Below, piece after piece: positions 63,574-64,000 of a stretch of 64,000 nt of DNA. The position numbers were made by a program, and so were the translations under genes. Source of the DNA: Rhodospirillales bacterium (GTDB taxonomy: Bacteria; Pseudomonadota; Alphaproteobacteria; Rhodospirillales; Casp-alpha2). The notes below the pieces were generated by a model, which saw only the letters and a program-made list of their open reading frames with translations, was not told the origin of the DNA and did no database searches. Each line of letters starts with the position of its first letter. Within the stretch, counting starts at the first letter, position 1. The stretch is from positions 31,056-95,055 of the forward strand of contig JAJFII010000070.1 in assembly GCA_021775095.1 (NCBI GenBank). The letters run 5' to 3'.

Positions 63574-64000
63574 TTGCTAATAGTCCAGGATCTGACGCGC
63601 AAATCGGACGACGGTTCCGGCGGCTGGTTGCTTGAAGCGATTAATTTCGAACTGGATTTTGGCCATTGTGCGGTCATTTCCGGCGCTTCCGGATCGGGCA
63701 AAACCCTGTTGCTGCGGGCCCTTATCGATCTCGACCCGAATTCGGGTGCTGTTCAGCTTGGCGATGATCAACGCGATCATCTTGATGTTACCCAATGGCG
63801 CCATCTACTCTGTTATGTGCCGGCCGAACCTGGGTGGTGGGCGGTCAGGGCAAAAGACCATTTTGACAATTTGGAGAAGGCCCATGGTCTGGCAGCGTCC
63901 GTCGGGCTGGCAGAAAAACTTTTCGATGAACCGGTCAGTCAATTGTCGACCGGTGAACGGCAGCGGTTCGCCCTGGTCCGGGGCCTGTGCGGCTCACCAA
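63574..64000 (+). CDS. ABC transporter ATP-binding protein, truncated by window edge
   Basis: A frame open to the right edge starts best at TTG 63574 with GGGGAGA upstream; the nearby ATGs terminate at once. The 142 visible residues contain VISGASGSGKTLLLRALIDLDPNSG (Walker A), a Q-loop-like CYVPAEPGWW and the signature QLSTGERQRFALVRGL. The short form with PAEPGWWAVRAKDHF resembles the FetA/YbbL iron-export type of ATPase, an inference. A membrane partner would be expected beyond the edge. Confidence 0.85.
   Translation, partial: MLIVQDLTRKSDDGSGGWLLEAINFELDFGHCAVISGASGSGKTLLLRALIDLDPNSGAVQLGDDQRDHLDVTQWRHLLCYVPAEPGWWAVRAKDHFDNLEKAHGLAASVGLAEKLFDEPVSQLSTGERQRFALVRGLCGSP

Overview
The window reads as chromosomal DNA of an alphaproteobacterium, most likely a free-living (perhaps marine) member of the Rhodospirillales or a close relative. 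This is inferred from gene order and protein type: mdh next to sucC, sdhCDAB, ffh-rpsP-rimM-trmD-rplS followed by leuCDB and asd, dapF-mtaB-ftsY, a DUF3333-type PstA, and a mesaconyl-CoA hydratase/CitE-family pair of the ethylmalonyl-CoA type. No tRNA, rRNA, CRISPR array, prophage or insertion sequence was found.

Layout. 1-14.5 kb (all minus strand): central carbon and cofactor metabolism, with sucC (cut by the left edge), mdh, nadC, nadA, zapE, an orphan homoserine-dehydrogenase-like protein, a PaiB-like flavoprotein, sdhCDAB, a 1-kb gene-free stretch holding a DnaA-box cluster and a structured inverted repeat, then mch and a malyl-CoA lyase/thioesterase homologue. 14.6-16.3 kb (plus): pdxY and a CheY-like response regulator. 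16.3-24.8 kb (minus): ffh to rplS, leuC-leuD-leuB and asd. 25-32.7 kb: an iron-box-controlled pair of unknown genes, an XRE regulator with an Fe-S protein, dapF-mtaB-ftsY and two membrane proteins. 32.8-38.8 kb (minus): small lipoprotein, porin, a 1080-residue cyclase/ATPase/TPR regulator and a D-cysteine-desulfhydrase-type enzyme. 39-44.4 kb: two convergent amidases and small envelope or unknown proteins. 44.6-51.5 kb: a degenerate chemoreceptor-like protein, prmA, uvrD, and an HtrA-like protein lacking its catalytic triad. 51.5-62 kb (minus): Clc channel, then a phosphate regulon (phoR, pit, pstSCAB, phoU, phoB) with visible Pho boxes. The right edge has a diguanylate cyclase, a thioesterase and the start of an ABC ATPase.

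Most notable: (1) between leuB and asd there is what looks like a complete ribosome-mediated attenuator, namely a 36-codon leader peptide ending in a Thr/Ile/Lys-rich run, competing GC stems and a terminator just before asd; (2) malate dehydrogenase carries a roughly 137-residue histone-H1-like Lys/Ala/Pro tail; (3) a near-perfect Fur-type box abuts the promoter of two unrecognised genes; (4) Pho boxes lie in front of both pstS and pit; (5) several degenerate proteins or gene remnants occur: an HtrA-like pseudoprotease, an MCP-like protein with a broken signalling tip, a histidine-kinase 3' fragment, and a 28-codon SDR stump still coupled by ATGA to its upstream gene.
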